From: Allorhizobium borbori
GTDB taxonomy: Bacteria; Pseudomonadota; Alphaproteobacteria; Rhizobiales; Rhizobiaceae
Assembly: GCF_014196535.1 (NCBI RefSeq)
Contig: NZ_JACIDU010000014.1
Location: 1 to 64,000, forward strand
DNA length: 64,000 nt
Direction of reading: 5' to 3'
In this document: one piece after another, positions 17,722 to 26,663 of the stretch
Position numbering within the stretch: position 1 is the first letter of the stretch
How the letters are laid out: every line of letters begins with the position of its first letter
Notes under the pieces: generated by a model
Seen by the model: only the letters and a program-made list of their open reading frames with translations
Told to the model about the DNA's origin: nothing
Database searches by the model: none
Made by a program: the position numbers and the translations under genes

Positions 17722-17736
17722 TGACTCTAAATGTCA
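17722..17736 (+). promoter_or_regulatory. Predicted RirA iron-responsive operator
   Basis: TGA-CTCTAAATG-TCA matches the rhizobial iron-responsive operator TGA-N9-TCA exactly. It overlaps a TTGACT/TATAAT-like promoter area about 125 bp upstream of the TonB-dependent receptor. RirA represses iron-uptake genes under iron sufficiency in rhizobia. The match is only six fixed bases, but its placement before a heme receptor gives it weight. Confidence 0.6.
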
Positions 17737-17859
17737 TCTTATAATACGTCCCGATATAACTTGAGTTAATGAATCAAGTAAATGTTTCGTTGCCCGGAAA
17801 GGCGCCGGATCTTGGGTCCGTGCCGTGCCGTGGTCATGCCTAGACAGGGGACTGGTTAT

Positions 17860-20160
17860 ATGAAGTACCGGAATTATCGGCTTGCGCTGATGGGCTGCAC
17901 GGCGATCGCCGCACTTTTGCTCGGTGCTGCGGCTGAAGCGCAGGAGGCAGGCAATGCCTCGGCGGGTTCGACTCTGGAGACGATCGTGGTGAAAACGACC
18001 ACGAAGACGGCTCGCCAGAAACTTCAAAATGCAGCGACCGATACACCGCTTGCTTCCCAAACAAGCGGTGACACTCTTCGCAAGAAAGACATCGGCAGTA
18101 TTCAGGATCTTGGACGTACGACCGAGCCGGGCGTCGATTGGGTCAAGAACGAAGGTGGTCTGTTTATCCGTGGTCTTGGCGGCGCTCGCGTGACGACGCT
18201 GATCGACGGCATTCCGATTCCCTTCTTGAGCAACGATGCCCGCAGCGGCGCCGGCCCGACCAGCACGACCAATGCGCAGGGCGGCGGTGACAGTTTTGAT
18301 TTCTCATCGCTATCCTCGCTCGACGTGCTGCGCGGCGCGGATTCCAGCCGCGTCGGCCCAGGCGCTTTGGCCGGTGCGCTGGTTTTGCGCACGCTGGAGC
18401 CGGAAGACCTGATCCCCGCCGGCCGGAACTGGGGCGGCATCGCCAAGACGACCTTCGACAGCGCGGACCGGAGCTTTGGCGGCTCGGTTGCTGTTGCCAA
18501 GCGCATCGGCGATACCTCCGTGCTGTTTCAGGGCGGCTACAAGAAGGGGCATGAGCGCGATAACAACGGAGATGCCGGAGGTATCGGCGCTGTCCGCACC
18601 AAGGCCAACCCGGCGGATTACGATCAGAACAACCTGTTGTTCAAGCTCAAGCGCGATCTGGCGGGTGGCCACAGCATCGGCTTTACCGCCGAGCGCTTCG
18701 ACCGTGACGTCGACACCGATCTCAAAACCCTTCAGGGCGCGACGTCGGGCTCCTCGCGCGTTTACAAGACGGGTAATTACTGGGGGCAGGACGATACCAG
18801 GCGCGAACGGATTTCGGCGAATTACGCCTACGAATCCGAAAGCACCGACAGCTTCATCAACTCTGCCAACCTGACCCTTTATCTGCAACGCCTGACGAAA
18901 AATGCCGGTTCCAGCGGTGAGCGTGTGGGCACGGTTGCGGGTCCGTGGCTGCGCGATAATGAGTTGCAGGAGCGTTCGATCGGCGTTTCGGGTGCGGTTC
19001 GCTCCTCAACCTTCGAGACCGGCGCACTCAAGCACGAGATCACCCTTGGCGGCGATCTATCCTTCTTCCGATCGACCTCGTTCCTGACCGGCATCGATGC
19101 GTGCACGTTGGGCACGGCCAGCCCGATTGCCCAGCTTTATTCGTGCCCGGCCCTTCATTCGAACCAGTCCGACATGCCGGATGTGAACGGCACGCGCCTC
19201 GGCCTTTATGTGGAAGACCACATTGCCTTCGGCAACAGCGGCTTCGCCCTGACGCCAGGTGTCCGCTTTGACTGGTACGACTACAATACGAAGGCCTCTG
19301 CCGGTTACACATCCAATTCGGGTTACGGTTCCTTTGGCCTGCCGGACGGCTCCGATGGCAACCGCTTCTCGCCGAAGCTTCTGGCAACCTACGATCTCAA
19401 CCCCGGCATCCAGTTGTTTGCGCAATGGTCCATGGCCTATCGCGCGCCGACCGTCAGTGAACTTTACCTGAACTTCGCCAATCCGGCGCAGGGCTATGCC
19501 GTTATCGGCAATGCGGATTTGAAGCCGGAAACGGCGAACGGCTTCGAAATCGGCGCCAATCTCGGCGATGAGGATTTCGGCGGCAAGGTGACGCTGTTCC
19601 ATAACCGGTATCGCAACTTCATCGATACGGAAACGACGGTCAGCGCAGGTTTCCCTTTCGGCGTCACGCAGAACTTCAACCGCGACAAGGTTGAAATTTC
19701 CGGCGTCGAGTTCAATGCACACAAGAAATTCGACAGCGGCTTCAATGTTCATGCGGGCCTTGCCTATGCCTATGGCAAGGATACCGGCTCGGACGAATAT
19801 CTCCGCTCGGTTGCGCCCTTCAAGAGCGTGGTCGGCGTCGGCTATGAGCAGGCAAGCTGGGGGACCGACTTCTCGATGATTGCTTCGGCCGGCATGCGGG
19901 ACGACGGTAATGCCTCGACCTTCGATGCACCCGGTTACGGCATCTTCGATCTGACCGCATGGTGGGAACCGGAGCAGATCAAGGGCCTTCGCGTCCAGGG
20001 TGGCGTCTACAACGTCTTCGACAAGACCTATTACAACGCAATCGCCCTCAGAAACGTGAACATGAGCTCGGTTCCGAGTGACACCAACTCCGCCCAGTTC
20101 CAGGAGTATTTCTCCGAGCCGGGTCGCACGTTCAAGATTTCGTTGACGAAGAAGTTCTAA
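17860..20160 (+). CDS. TonB-dependent heme/hemoglobin receptor
   Basis: A 766-residue outer-membrane beta-barrel receptor. Residues 1-27 are a Sec signal, LETIVV (about 39-44) is a plausible TonB box, and the plug spans about 50-175 (FIRGLGGARVTTLIDGIP). The barrel contains AYRAPTVSELYL near 525 and NADLKPETANGFEIG near 550, the YRAP and NPxL-type features of the hemoglobin/hemin receptor family (HmuR, ShmR, HemR). It ends in Phe (KKF), as barrel proteins do. The product imports heme using TonB-ExbBD energy. It is alone here; no hmuSTUV genes adjoin it. A RirA-type box lies upstream. ATG 17860 is preceded by CAGGGG ten bases away. Confidence 0.87.
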   Translation: MKYRNYRLALMGCTAIAALLLGAAAEAQEAGNASAGSTLETIVVKTTTKTARQKLQNAATDTPLASQTSGDTLRKKDIGSIQDLGRTTEPGVDWVKNEGGLFIRGLGGARVTTLIDGIPIPFLSNDARSGAGPTSTTNAQGGGDSFDFSSLSSLDVLRGADSSRVGPGALAGALVLRTLEPEDLIPAGRNWGGIAKTTFDSADRSFGGSVAVAKRIGDTSVLFQGGYKKGHERDNNGDAGGIGAVRTKANPADYDQNNLLFKLKRDLAGGHSIGFTAERFDRDVDTDLKTLQGATSGSSRVYKTGNYWGQDDTRRERISANYAYESESTDSFINSANLTLYLQRLTKNAGSSGERVGTVAGPWLRDNELQERSIGVSGAVRSSTFETGALKHEITLGGDLSFFRSTSFLTGIDACTLGTASPIAQLYSCPALHSNQSDMPDVNGTRLGLYVEDHIAFGNSGFALTPGVRFDWYDYNTKASAGYTSNSGYGSFGLPDGSDGNRFSPKLLATYDLNPGIQLFAQWSMAYRAPTVSELYLNFANPAQGYAVIGNADLKPETANGFEIGANLGDEDFGGKVTLFHNRYRNFIDTETTVSAGFPFGVTQNFNRDKVEISGVEFNAHKKFDSGFNVHAGLAYAYGKDTGSDEYLRSVAPFKSVVGVGYEQASWGTDFSMIASAGMRDDGNASTFDAPGYGIFDLTAWWEPEQIKGLRVQGGVYNVFDKTYYNAIALRNVNMSSVPSDTNSAQFQEYFSEPGRTFKISLTKKF

Positions 20161-20185
20161 GCGATCCACTTCTTGTCATCGATGA

Positions 20186-20212
20186 GGGTGGCCCTTCGGG
20201 GCCGCCCTTTTT
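20186..20212 (+). terminator. Intrinsic terminator after heme receptor
   Basis: GGGTGGCCC (20186-20194) pairs with GGGCCGCCC (20199-20207) around a TTCG tetraloop, followed by TTTTT. Confidence 0.88.
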
Positions 20213-20216
20213 GCGT

Positions 20217-20978
20217 TTACCGACAGTAGCGAAACCCGCCGCGCCGCTTGAGGACATCGAGATGCAGATGATCCTGATGGGTGGCGTCGCTGCCGGGGGA
20301 GAGAACGGTGGTGAAGTAGAGGCAGGCTGCGGTGGCGACACTGCGCTGGAACGCGCCGTCCATGTCACCGTCTTCCCCGCGCGGTTTCATCGGTAGCGAA
20401 ACCCCGTTCGAAAAAGCGATGGCGGAAATGTCGATGGCATTTCCCCGCGCATGTTCGGAAACCTTGCCGGTGTCCGCGCTGTTGCGGTTGCGGCAGATAT
20501 AGGAGGAAGCGTTGGCGAGCGTCTTGACCTGCCGATCCGGAAAAGCGCGTCTGGCGGCCGGCAGGACGACATCGCGTGTCCATTCGGCCATGCCAAGGGC
20601 CGCCGCGCAACGCAGAACGGCGGGCGGTTCGACCTGCACGCCCGGCACCGGCGCCGAGAGTTCCACGGGCTGCTCGATGCCACAGGCGCCGGCATCCTCC
20701 TTCGATGCGACAGTCTTGAAGGTGGCGCCGCTCTCGGTCAGTGCCTTCAGGCAGGCGGCCAGTTCGGCGGGGTCCTCCGGCGCAGGCCTGTCCGCCTCGT
20801 CATCCTTGCCGGAAACGGACGGCGCGGTCTCGGCCGCCGCGGCTTCCGCCTGCGGCTTCGGTTCCGGAACCGGTGGTGCATCCTTGGCGGGTTTGGCCGG
20901 CGGTACGGGGCCGACGGGCGGTGGCGCGGCCGAAGTGAAAAGAACAATCGCGGCAAGGGCGAAGACGGCTTTGAACAT
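20217..20978 (-). CDS. Extensin-like family protein with M15 (VanY/MepA)-type peptidase motifs, periplasmic
   Basis: A 253-residue exported protein. Residues 1-18 form a signal, followed by a Pro/Ala/Glu-rich linker to about 65, then the conserved 'extensin-like C-terminal' domain. That domain has paired Cys residues and the sequence [11 protein letters not shown] near 172, which fits the SxHxxGxAxD zinc motif of LAS/M15 peptidases. It is followed by HQDHLHLDV near 237, fitting the second His-x-His. I therefore infer a zinc-dependent murein peptidase-like enzyme in the periplasm, although the family is usually left as 'extensin'. It is convergent with the heme receptor and divergent from the trp leader. 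Confidence 0.8.
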   Translation of the reverse strand: MFKAVFALAAIVLFTSAAPPPVGPVPPAKPAKDAPPVPEPKPQAEAAAAETAPSVSGKDDEADRPAPEDPAELAACLKALTESGATFKTVASKEDAGACGIEQPVELSAPVPGVQVEPPAVLRCAAALGMAEWTRDVVLPAARRAFPDRQVKTLANASSYICRNRNSADTGKVSEHARGNAIDISAIAFSNGVSLPMKPRGEDGDMDGAFQRSVATAACLYFTTVLSPGSDATHQDHLHLDVLKRRGGFRYCR

Positions 20979-21068
20979 GGCTTGATCCCTCTTGTCGTCA
21001 GAGGGGAACGTCGGGCGACGGGATCGGTTGCCTCGTGCGCATTTGGTCGAGGCCCGGGCAATTGCCGC

Positions 21069-21097
21069 TTGCGCTCAGGAAAAACCCGCGCTAACAA
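21069..21097 (+). promoter_or_regulatory. Predicted trp promoter giving a leaderless trpL transcript
   Basis: TTGCGC (21069-21074), 17 bases, then TAACAA (21092-21097). The -10 ends eight bases before the trpL ATG, so transcription would start at or next to the A of that ATG. In Sinorhizobium meliloti the trpL RNA is known to begin at its start codon, so the geometry agrees with established knowledge. Confidence 0.6.
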
Positions 21098-21105
21098 TTT
21101 TGCCC

Positions 21106-21165
21106 ATGAGAAACCTGTCTGTGAACATTGCGAACTGGTGGTGGGTCTGCGCGAAGCGGCCTTGA
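21106..21165 (+). CDS. trpL: trp leader peptide
   Basis: A 19-residue reading frame, [19 protein letters not shown], with three consecutive Trp codons at positions 11-13. This is the hallmark of ribosome-mediated attenuation of trpE(G). No ribosome-binding site is seen, consistent with leaderless translation. The region just after the Trp codons (around 21154-21163, AGCGGCCTTG) can pair with CAAGCCGC at 21191-21198 to form an antiterminator, with one bulged base. When charged Trp-tRNA is low, the ribosome stalls at the Trp codons and the terminator at 21193 cannot form. In S. meliloti the corresponding leader RNA and peptide also act in trans; whether that happens here is unknown. Confidence 0.88.
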   Translation: MRNLSVNIANWWWVCAKRP

Positions 21166-21192
21166 CCAGTCATGTCCATGGACGAGACACCA

Positions 21193-21220
21193 AGCCGCCC
21201 GAACTTCAGGCGGCTTTTTT
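21193..21220 (+). terminator. trp attenuator terminator
   Basis: AGCCGCC (21193-21199) pairs with GGCGGCT (21209-21215) and is followed by a T-run to 21220. It lies 28 bases past the trpL stop and 53 bases before trpE(G), as expected for an attenuator. Confidence 0.85.
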
Positions 21221-21272
21221 CGTATCCAGCCGTCTGCTTCAAGGGCTGAGAGACGACGGAGAGACGAGCAGC

Positions 21273-23462
21273 ATGGTTACGGTGATTGAAAGCGACGGCG
21301 CGGAAGCCTACGAGACGCGCGGCGGCATCAAGGTTCGGCGCAAGCGTCGCGAAGTGGCTTACGAGGGCGCTGTCGACGGTTACGTGGCGAGACTGGACGA
21401 GCGCCGGGGCGCCGTCTTTTCGTCCAACTATGAATATCCAGGTCGCTACACGCGCTGGGATACCGCAATCATCGATCCGCCGCTCGGCATTTTCTGCTTC
21501 GGCCGTTCCGTCTGGATCGAAGCCTATAACGAGCGCGGCGAAGTGCTCTTGTCCTTCGTTTCCGAAAAGCTGAAAACGGTCGAGGACATCGTTCTGGGTG
21601 CTGTCATGAAGCGCCGCATCGACCTGACCGTCAGCGAGCCCGACCGGGTTTTCACCGAGGAAGAACGTTCGCGTATTCCGACTGTCTTCTCCGTGTTGCG
21701 CGCCATCGTCGATCTCTTCTATTCCCAGGAAGATGCGGCCATCGGCCTGTTCGGCGCCTTCGGCTACGATCTCGCCTTCCAGTTCGACGCCATCAAGCTG
21801 AAGCTCGAGCGGCCTGAGGGCCAGCGCGACATGGTGCTTTATCTGCCGGACGAGATCCTCGTGGTGGATCATTATTCCGCCCGCGCCTGGGTGGATGCCT
21901 ATGATTTCGAGAAGGGTGGCCTGACGACTGCCGGCAAGAGCGCCGACATCGCCGCCGATCCCTTCCGCAAGACGGATACGATCCCGCCGCGCGGTGATCA
22001 TCACCCTGGCGAATATTCCGAACTTGTCGTCAAGGCGAAGGAAAGCTTCCGCCGCGGTGACCTGTTCGAAGTGGTGCCCGGCCAGAAGTTCATGGAGCGG
22101 TGCGACAGCCAGCCGTCGGATATCTCCCGTCGCCTCAAGGCCATCAACCCGTCGCCCTATTCCTTCTTCATCAATCTCGGCGATCAGGAATATCTGATCG
22201 GCGCTTCGCCGGAAATGTTCGTGCGTGTTTCGGGCCGTCGCATCGAGACGTGCCCGATCTCGGGCACCATCAAGCGCGGCGACGATCCGATTGCCGATTC
22301 CGAACAGATCCTGAAGCTCCTGAACTCGAAGAAGGACGAGTCCGAACTCACCATGTGTTCGGACGTGGACCGCAACGACAAGAGCCGTGTGTGCGAACCG
22401 GGTTCGGTGAAGGTCATCGGTCGCCGCCAGATCGAGATGTATTCGCGTCTCATCCACACGGTCGACCACATTGAAGGCCGCCTGCGCGATGGCATGGATG
22501 CCTTCGACGGCTTCCTCTCCCACGCCTGGGCCGTGACCGTGACCGGCGCGCCGAAACTGTGGGCCATGCGCTTCATCGAAAACCATGAGAAGAGCCCGCG
22601 CGCCTGGTATGGCGGCGCCATCGGCATGGTCGGCTTCAACGGCGACATGAATACAGGCCTGACGCTGCGCACCATTCGCGTCAAGGACGGCATTGCCGAG
22701 GTGCGTGCCGGTGCGACGCTGCTCAACGACAGTAATCCGCAGGAAGAAGAAGCCGAAACCGAACTGAAGGCCTCCGCCATGCTGGCCGCCATCCGTGGCG
22801 CCAAGAGCGGCGACAATGCCGCTGGCCGTGGCGGCGTGAACCGGGTGGGGCAGGGCGTCAAGATTCTGCTCGTGGACCACGAAGACAGCTTCGTGCACAC
22901 ACTGGCCAATTATTTCCGCCAGACCGGCGCGATCGTGACGACGGTGCGCACACCGGTGGCCGAAGAGGTATTCGACCGGCTCGATCCCGATCTCGTCGTG
23001 CTTTCGCCCGGACCGGGCAGCCCGACCGATTTCGACTGCAAAGCCACCATCAAGAAGGCGCGCGCCCGCAACCTGCCGATCTTCGGCGTCTGCCTCGGGC
23101 TTCAGGCGCTGGCGGAAGCCTATGGCAGCCAGCTTCGCCAGCTTGCGGTGCCGATGCACGGCAAGCCCTCGCGTATCCGTGTTCTGGAACCGGGCCTCGT
23201 CTTCGCCGGTCTCGGCAAGGAAGTGACGGTCGGCCGCTACCACTCGATCTTCGCCGATCCCTCGACGCTCGACCGCGATTTCATCATCACGGCCGAAAGC
23301 GAGGACGGCACGATCATGGGCATCGAGCATGCCAGGGAACCGGTCGCGGCCGTGCAGTTCCACCCGGAATCGATCATGACGCTTGGCGGCGAGGCCGGCA
23401 TGCGGATGATCGAAAACGTGGTGTCCAAGCTCTCGCGCAAGGCCAAGACCAAGGCGGCGTGA
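21273..23462 (+). CDS. trpE: Anthranilate synthase, fused TrpE-TrpG
   Basis: A 729-residue bifunctional enzyme converting chorismate and glutamine to anthranilate, pyruvate and glutamate, the first step of tryptophan synthesis. Residues 1 to about 520 are the chorismate-utilising component ([25 protein letters not shown] near 310-335, followed by [16 protein letters not shown]). After a short linker (about 520-530, [16 protein letters not shown]) comes the class I glutamine amidotransferase, with the catalytic Cys in FGVCLGLQA near 610 and His-x-x-Glu in QFHPES near 700. The TrpE(G) fusion of this length is typical of Rhizobiaceae. Expression is governed by the upstream attenuator. The start ATG follows GGAGAGACGAG. 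Terminator at 23486. Confidence 0.95.
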   Translation: MVTVIESDGAEAYETRGGIKVRRKRREVAYEGAVDGYVARLDERRGAVFSSNYEYPGRYTRWDTAIIDPPLGIFCFGRSVWIEAYNERGEVLLSFVSEKLKTVEDIVLGAVMKRRIDLTVSEPDRVFTEEERSRIPTVFSVLRAIVDLFYSQEDAAIGLFGAFGYDLAFQFDAIKLKLERPEGQRDMVLYLPDEILVVDHYSARAWVDAYDFEKGGLTTAGKSADIAADPFRKTDTIPPRGDHHPGEYSELVVKAKESFRRGDLFEVVPGQKFMERCDSQPSDISRRLKAINPSPYSFFINLGDQEYLIGASPEMFVRVSGRRIETCPISGTIKRGDDPIADSEQILKLLNSKKDESELTMCSDVDRNDKSRVCEPGSVKVIGRRQIEMYSRLIHTVDHIEGRLRDGMDAFDGFLSHAWAVTVTGAPKLWAMRFIENHEKSPRAWYGGAIGMVGFNGDMNTGLTLRTIRVKDGIAEVRAGATLLNDSNPQEEEAETELKASAMLAAIRGAKSGDNAAGRGGVNRVGQGVKILLVDHEDSFVHTLANYFRQTGAIVTTVRTPVAEEVFDRLDPDLVVLSPGPGSPTDFDCKATIKKARARNLPIFGVCLGLQALAEAYGSQLRQLAVPMHGKPSRIRVLEPGLVFAGLGKEVTVGRYHSIFADPSTLDRDFIITAESEDGTIMGIEHAREPVAAVQFHPESIMTLGGEAGMRMIENVVSKLSRKAKTKAA

Positions 23463-23485
23463 GACCTTCTGCCCCGACGATATCT

Positions 23486-23508
23486 GGCCCGGGAAACCGG
23501 GCCTTTTT
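23486..23508 (+). terminator. Intrinsic terminator after trpE(G)
   Basis: GGCCCGG (23486-23492) pairs with CCGGGCC (23497-23503) around GAAA, followed by TTTTT. Confidence 0.88.
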
Positions 23509-23595
23509 CGTTGAAGATGGTTCCAGGTGATGCGCGCGCAAGGGGCCTTTTATTTGTTGAGAAAATCTTACCGGAATAGGCTTGCCGTTCTTGAC

Positions 23596-23665
23596 CCCGA
23601 AACGCTTCGGGTGCATAGAAGCGCCCGTTGAAACCGCGCCACGGGGTACCCGTGAGCGCGGTTTC
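23596..23665 (+). repeat. Two adjacent hairpins in the leader of the CDF transporter gene
   Basis: Hairpin A: CCCGAA (23596-23601) and TTCGGG (23606-23611) around ACGC. Hairpin B: a 16-bp stem with GAAACCGCGC plus CACGGG (23630-23645) pairing with CCCGTG and GCGCGGTTTC (23649-23665), with one unpaired A. They lie 57-126 bases before the cation-transporter ATG. Neither is followed by a T-run, so a regulatory leader is more likely than a terminator. Confidence 0.55.
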
Positions 23666-23721
23666 GCGTTGTTTACGCTGCATTTTTTGCAAATCATTCG
23701 CATCTGCAAAAGGAGAGAACG

Positions 23722-24639
23722 ATGAGCGCGCATGGCGACCATACAGTCGAGCGTCTTGCCTTCTGGGGTATCCCGCTATCCTTCGGGGTGATGGGGCTGA
23801 AGCTCGTCGCCTGGTATGTGACGGGCTCCGTGGCGCTTTTGTCGGATGGTCTGGAATCGACCGTCAACGTCGTGGCCGCCTTCATCGCCTATTTCGTCAT
23901 TCGCTATGCCAAGCGACCGCCGGACGAGGATCACCAGTTCGGCCATTACAAGGCGGAATATATCTCGGCGGTTCTCGAGGGCGTGCTGATTGTCGTCGCG
24001 GCCCTGCTCATCATTCAGGAGGCGGTTGGCGCGCTGCGCGCTCCACAACTTCTCGAAGCGCCGGTGTTGGGCCTTGCCATCAATGCTGCAGCCGGCGTCA
24101 TCAACGCTGTCTGGGCGACGATCCTGATCCGCGTTGGCAAGACGCATCGTTCGGTGGCGCTGACGGCGGACGGGCATCACATCATGTCGGATGTGGTGAC
24201 ATCGGCGGGTGTCTTCGTCGGTCTGGTCGGTGCGGTGGCAACGGGTTACGCGATCCTCGACCCCGTGCTGGCCATTCTGGTCGCGCTGAACATTCTCTAT
24301 CAGGGCTGGAAGGTGATTTCCCACTCCGTCAGCGGATTGATGGACCGGGCCATCGAACCGGAGGAGGAGGAAGCGCTGAAGAAGGCGATTGCCGACAATG
24401 CGATGGGTTCGCTCGGTGCGCACGGGCTGAAATCCCGTCGGGCGGGTCCGGCCGCCTTCATCGATTTCGATCTTGTCGTTCCCGCGGCGATGACGGTTGG
24501 CGAGGCGCACCGCATATGCGACCGTCTGGAAGATGCGATCGGCAAGGTGGTTGCCGGCGCGGTGACGAATATCCATGTCGAGCCTGAAAGCGAAAAAGCG
24601 CATGGTGTGCGCATCGCGGTGGAGAGGAAAGCAAAATGA
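23722..24639 (+). CDS. Cation diffusion facilitator (CDF) family transporter
   Basis: A 305-residue inner-membrane divalent-metal/proton antiporter-type protein exporting a metal such as Zn, Fe, Mn or Co. About six helices occupy residues 12-210, followed by a cytoplasmic ferredoxin-like C-terminal domain (215-290, [15 protein letters not shown]). The usual helix-2 HxxxD pair is replaced by ESTVN (in [11 protein letters not shown], near 42-50), while helix 5 keeps HxxxD in [13 protein letters not shown]. This ExxxN version occurs in a recognised CDF subgroup, so it is not necessarily a defect. AAAAGGAGAG precedes the ATG. The stop overlaps queF by four bases. Two hairpins lie in its leader. 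Confidence 0.87.
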   Translation: MSAHGDHTVERLAFWGIPLSFGVMGLKLVAWYVTGSVALLSDGLESTVNVVAAFIAYFVIRYAKRPPDEDHQFGHYKAEYISAVLEGVLIVVAALLIIQEAVGALRAPQLLEAPVLGLAINAAAGVINAVWATILIRVGKTHRSVALTADGHHIMSDVVTSAGVFVGLVGAVATGYAILDPVLAILVALNILYQGWKVISHSVSGLMDRAIEPEEEEALKKAIADNAMGSLGAHGLKSRRAGPAAFIDFDLVVPAAMTVGEAHRICDRLEDAIGKVVAGAVTNIHVEPESEKAHGVRIAVERKAK

Positions 24640-25100
24640 GCCATACCGATGTTTCCGGGCTGACCCAGCTCGGTGCGAAAACGGATATGCCGGCAAGCCC
24701 GGAAGCGGCGGTGCTGGAAAAGGTGCCGGCGACCAACAGCGACATGAACTTCGTGGTGCGCTTCACCGCGCCGGAATTCACCTCGCTCTGCCCGATGACC
24801 GGCCAGCCGGATTTCGCCCACATCGTTATCGACTATATTCCCGATGGCTGGCTGGTCGAATCGAAGGCGTTGAAGCTGTTCCTCACCTCATTCCGCAATC
24901 ACGGTGCGTTTCATGAGGATTGCACGCTCTATATCGCGCGGCGGCTGATGGAGTTGCTGAACCCGAAATGGTTGCGCATCGGCGCCTACTGGTATCCGCG
25001 CGGCGGCATACCCATCGATGTGTTCTGGCAATCCGGCGAACCGCCCAAGGGCGTGTGGCTGCCGGAACAAGGCGTGCCGACCTATCGCGGGCGGGGTTGA
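24636..25100 (+). CDS. queF: NADPH-dependent preQ0 (7-cyano-7-deazaguanine) reductase
   Basis: A 154-residue unimodular QueF of the T-fold superfamily, reducing preQ0 to preQ1 on the way to queuosine in tRNA. The catalytic Cys52 lies in [12 protein letters not shown], with the conserved Asp59. The QueF motif [13 protein letters not shown] begins at Glu75, and His93-Glu94 (AFHED) complete the site. Length matches the short, single-domain form. ATG 24636 overlaps the stop of the CDF gene by four bases, so the two are translationally coupled. Why a metal exporter is coupled to queF is unclear. A bidirectional terminator follows. Confidence 0.93.
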   Translation: MSHTDVSGLTQLGAKTDMPASPEAAVLEKVPATNSDMNFVVRFTAPEFTSLCPMTGQPDFAHIVIDYIPDGWLVESKALKLFLTSFRNHGAFHEDCTLYIARRLMELLNPKWLRIGAYWYPRGGIPIDVFWQSGEPPKGVWLPEQGVPTYRGRG

Positions 25101-25111
25101 GAAAGCCAAGA

Positions 25112-25138
25112 AAAAGGCGGGGTTGGGCCCCGCCTTTT
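25112..25138. terminator. Bidirectional terminator after queF
   Basis: AAAAGGCGGGG (25112-25122) pairs with CCCCGCCTTTT (25128-25138) around TTGGG, with A- and T-runs on the outer sides. It lies between convergent genes. Confidence 0.88.
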
Positions 25139-25154
25139 ATGTTTCGATTCAGGT

Positions 25155-25883
25155 TCAGGCGAAGCTGTCGCCGCCGTCGAAGTCGTCTGCGCCGTCATCG
25201 AAATCGGCCTGCTGGACATCGTTGTTGCTGAGGCCGGTGTCGGCCGTTTCGCGGCCCGGATCGCTTCCGTAATAATTGTTCACCACGGTTTCCTCGATCA
25301 CCTCCGTTCCCGGCAAGCTCGCCGAGCCGAAGGGCGAGCCGATGCCCGACAGGCCGGAATGGCCGCTGAACAGGCCGGAAATCGAGTTGGCGAGCAGCAT
25401 GCCGCCGGCAACACCGGCAGCGGTGCCGAGCGCGCCGCGCAGAAAACCGCCGGAGCCTGACGCCGGCTGCGGCTGGCTGCCACCCCACGGGCCGCCATAG
25501 GCTTGCGGCGCAGGAGCCTGCTGCGGCGCATAGCTGCTGCGGGCGGCGCGGGACCAAGGTCCGATCGGCGCGGGTTCGCTGGCCGGGGCAGGGGCCGAAC
25601 CGAAGATGGAGCCAAGAAAGCCGCCGGAGGAAGCCGTTTGCTGCTGTGACCCGCCGCGCTCAAGGCTTTCGATCTGTGCTTCCAGCGCCTGCATGCGCTC
25701 GGCGGCAGCGGCCAGGGCCTTTTCCTGCACGATGACGGCCTGGGCGAGATAATAGGCGGCGGCGGGTTGTTCGCGCGTCGCCTGCTCGACCAGCGCCTCC
25801 GCCTCACGGTCGCGGGGACCGGTTGCGGCCGTGCGGGTGCGGGCGAAAAGATCGTTCAGAAGCTGGCGTTCTTCCGGTGACAT
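25155..25883 (-). CDS. DUF2076 family protein
   Basis: A 242-residue protein. Residues 1-75 (SPEERQLLNDLFARTR through EAQIESLERG) are helical and match the opening of DUF2076. A Gly/Ala/Pro/Gln-rich middle (80-150) leads to a hydrophobic stretch GALGTAAGVAGGMLLANSI near 155-173, and an acidic Asp-rich tail (DDGADDFDGGDSF) closes the protein. AGGAGAACGCC precedes ATG 25883; an upstream in-frame ATG lacks spacing. The family is periplasmic or membrane-associated and of unknown function. It is separated from its neighbour by 109 bases and is probably transcribed alone. Confidence 0.8.
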   Translation of the reverse strand: MSPEERQLLNDLFARTRTAATGPRDREAEALVEQATREQPAAAYYLAQAVIVQEKALAAAAERMQALEAQIESLERGGSQQQTASSGGFLGSIFGSAPAPASEPAPIGPWSRAARSSYAPQQAPAPQAYGGPWGGSQPQPASGSGGFLRGALGTAAGVAGGMLLANSISGLFSGHSGLSGIGSPFGSASLPGTEVIEETVVNNYYGSDPGRETADTGLSNNDVQQADFDDGADDFDGGDSFA

Positions 25884-25992
25884 GGCGTTCTCCTTCATCG
25901 TCACGGTTGCCGCGATCGAACAAGGAGGTAGAAACGGAATAAGGCATTTCCAAGCGTGGCGCGGGTTACATTTTGGTAAGGGAAGCCGCCCG

Positions 25993-26490
25993 TCAGACGC
26001 CGACCACGTCCTCGATGGGCGGGGCGCTGTCGAGGCCCGGAGCGCGCTTCCAGTGGTACAGCGCGTCGGGTTCCTTGTCGTTGCTCTCCGGATTTTCCGT
26101 GGTGCGGATCAGGTCGAAGCCGTGAGCCTCGTAGAAACGGCTGGCACCGCAGTTCTGCTGGAAGGTCCACAGTTGCAGTTCGCCGGATTGTGCCTGGCAA
26201 TGGCGCAGCAACATGCTGCCGACGCCCCGGCTCTGGAATTCCGGCAACACATAAAGGTGATCGAGCCAGATGCCGCGCACGGCCGCAAAGCCGATGACAC
26301 GGCCATTATCAATGGCGCCCCACAGCGCACATTGCGGAAATACGGTTTCGCGGAAGAAAAGGCGATCCTCATCGCGCGCATTGACGCCGGAAAGCCAAGG
26401 CAGGCGTTGACCGAAGGATTGCCTGTAGACATCGGCCACCGCGTCCACATCATCGCCCGTCAGGCGCCGGATTGCGACTATGCCAGTCAT
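25993..26490 (-). CDS. GNAT-family N-acetyltransferase
   Basis: A 165-residue acetyltransferase. The acetyl-CoA-binding motif A is visible as LDHLYVLPEFQSRGVGSMLLRH near 77-98 (Q/R-x-x-G-x-G/A pattern), followed by the typical motif B ASRFYEAHGFDLIRTTENPE near 117-136. AGAGGTACG precedes ATG 26490. The acceptor (antibiotic, amino acid, protein or polyamine) cannot be read. It is divergent from clpP and not part of a recognisable operon. Confidence 0.85.
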   Translation of the reverse strand: MTGIVAIRRLTGDDVDAVADVYRQSFGQRLPWLSGVNARDEDRLFFRETVFPQCALWGAIDNGRVIGFAAVRGIWLDHLYVLPEFQSRGVGSMLLRHCQAQSGELQLWTFQQNCGASRFYEAHGFDLIRTTENPESNDKEPDALYHWKRAPGLDSAPPIEDVVGV

Positions 26491-26663
26491 CGTACCTCTT
26501 TCGAATGTCTCCGTTTCCGTGACTTTCCGTGAACCCCGTGCCCAAACAGCTTGTCTTTTTCCCGCATTGTTTTACGACAGGACGACGCTTTGTTCGTTCG
26601 GCCGACGGCACCGGGACTCGGATGGCTCGAACGAAAGTATAACACCAAAACGGAGACATGCCT

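Noticed and set aside
23596-23665. Possible mini-ykkC (guanidine-II) riboswitch before the CDF transporter
   Set aside because: The first hairpin has an ACGC loop, close to the ACGR loops of that class, but the second hairpin has a GTA centre and a far longer stem. Two ACGR loops are required.
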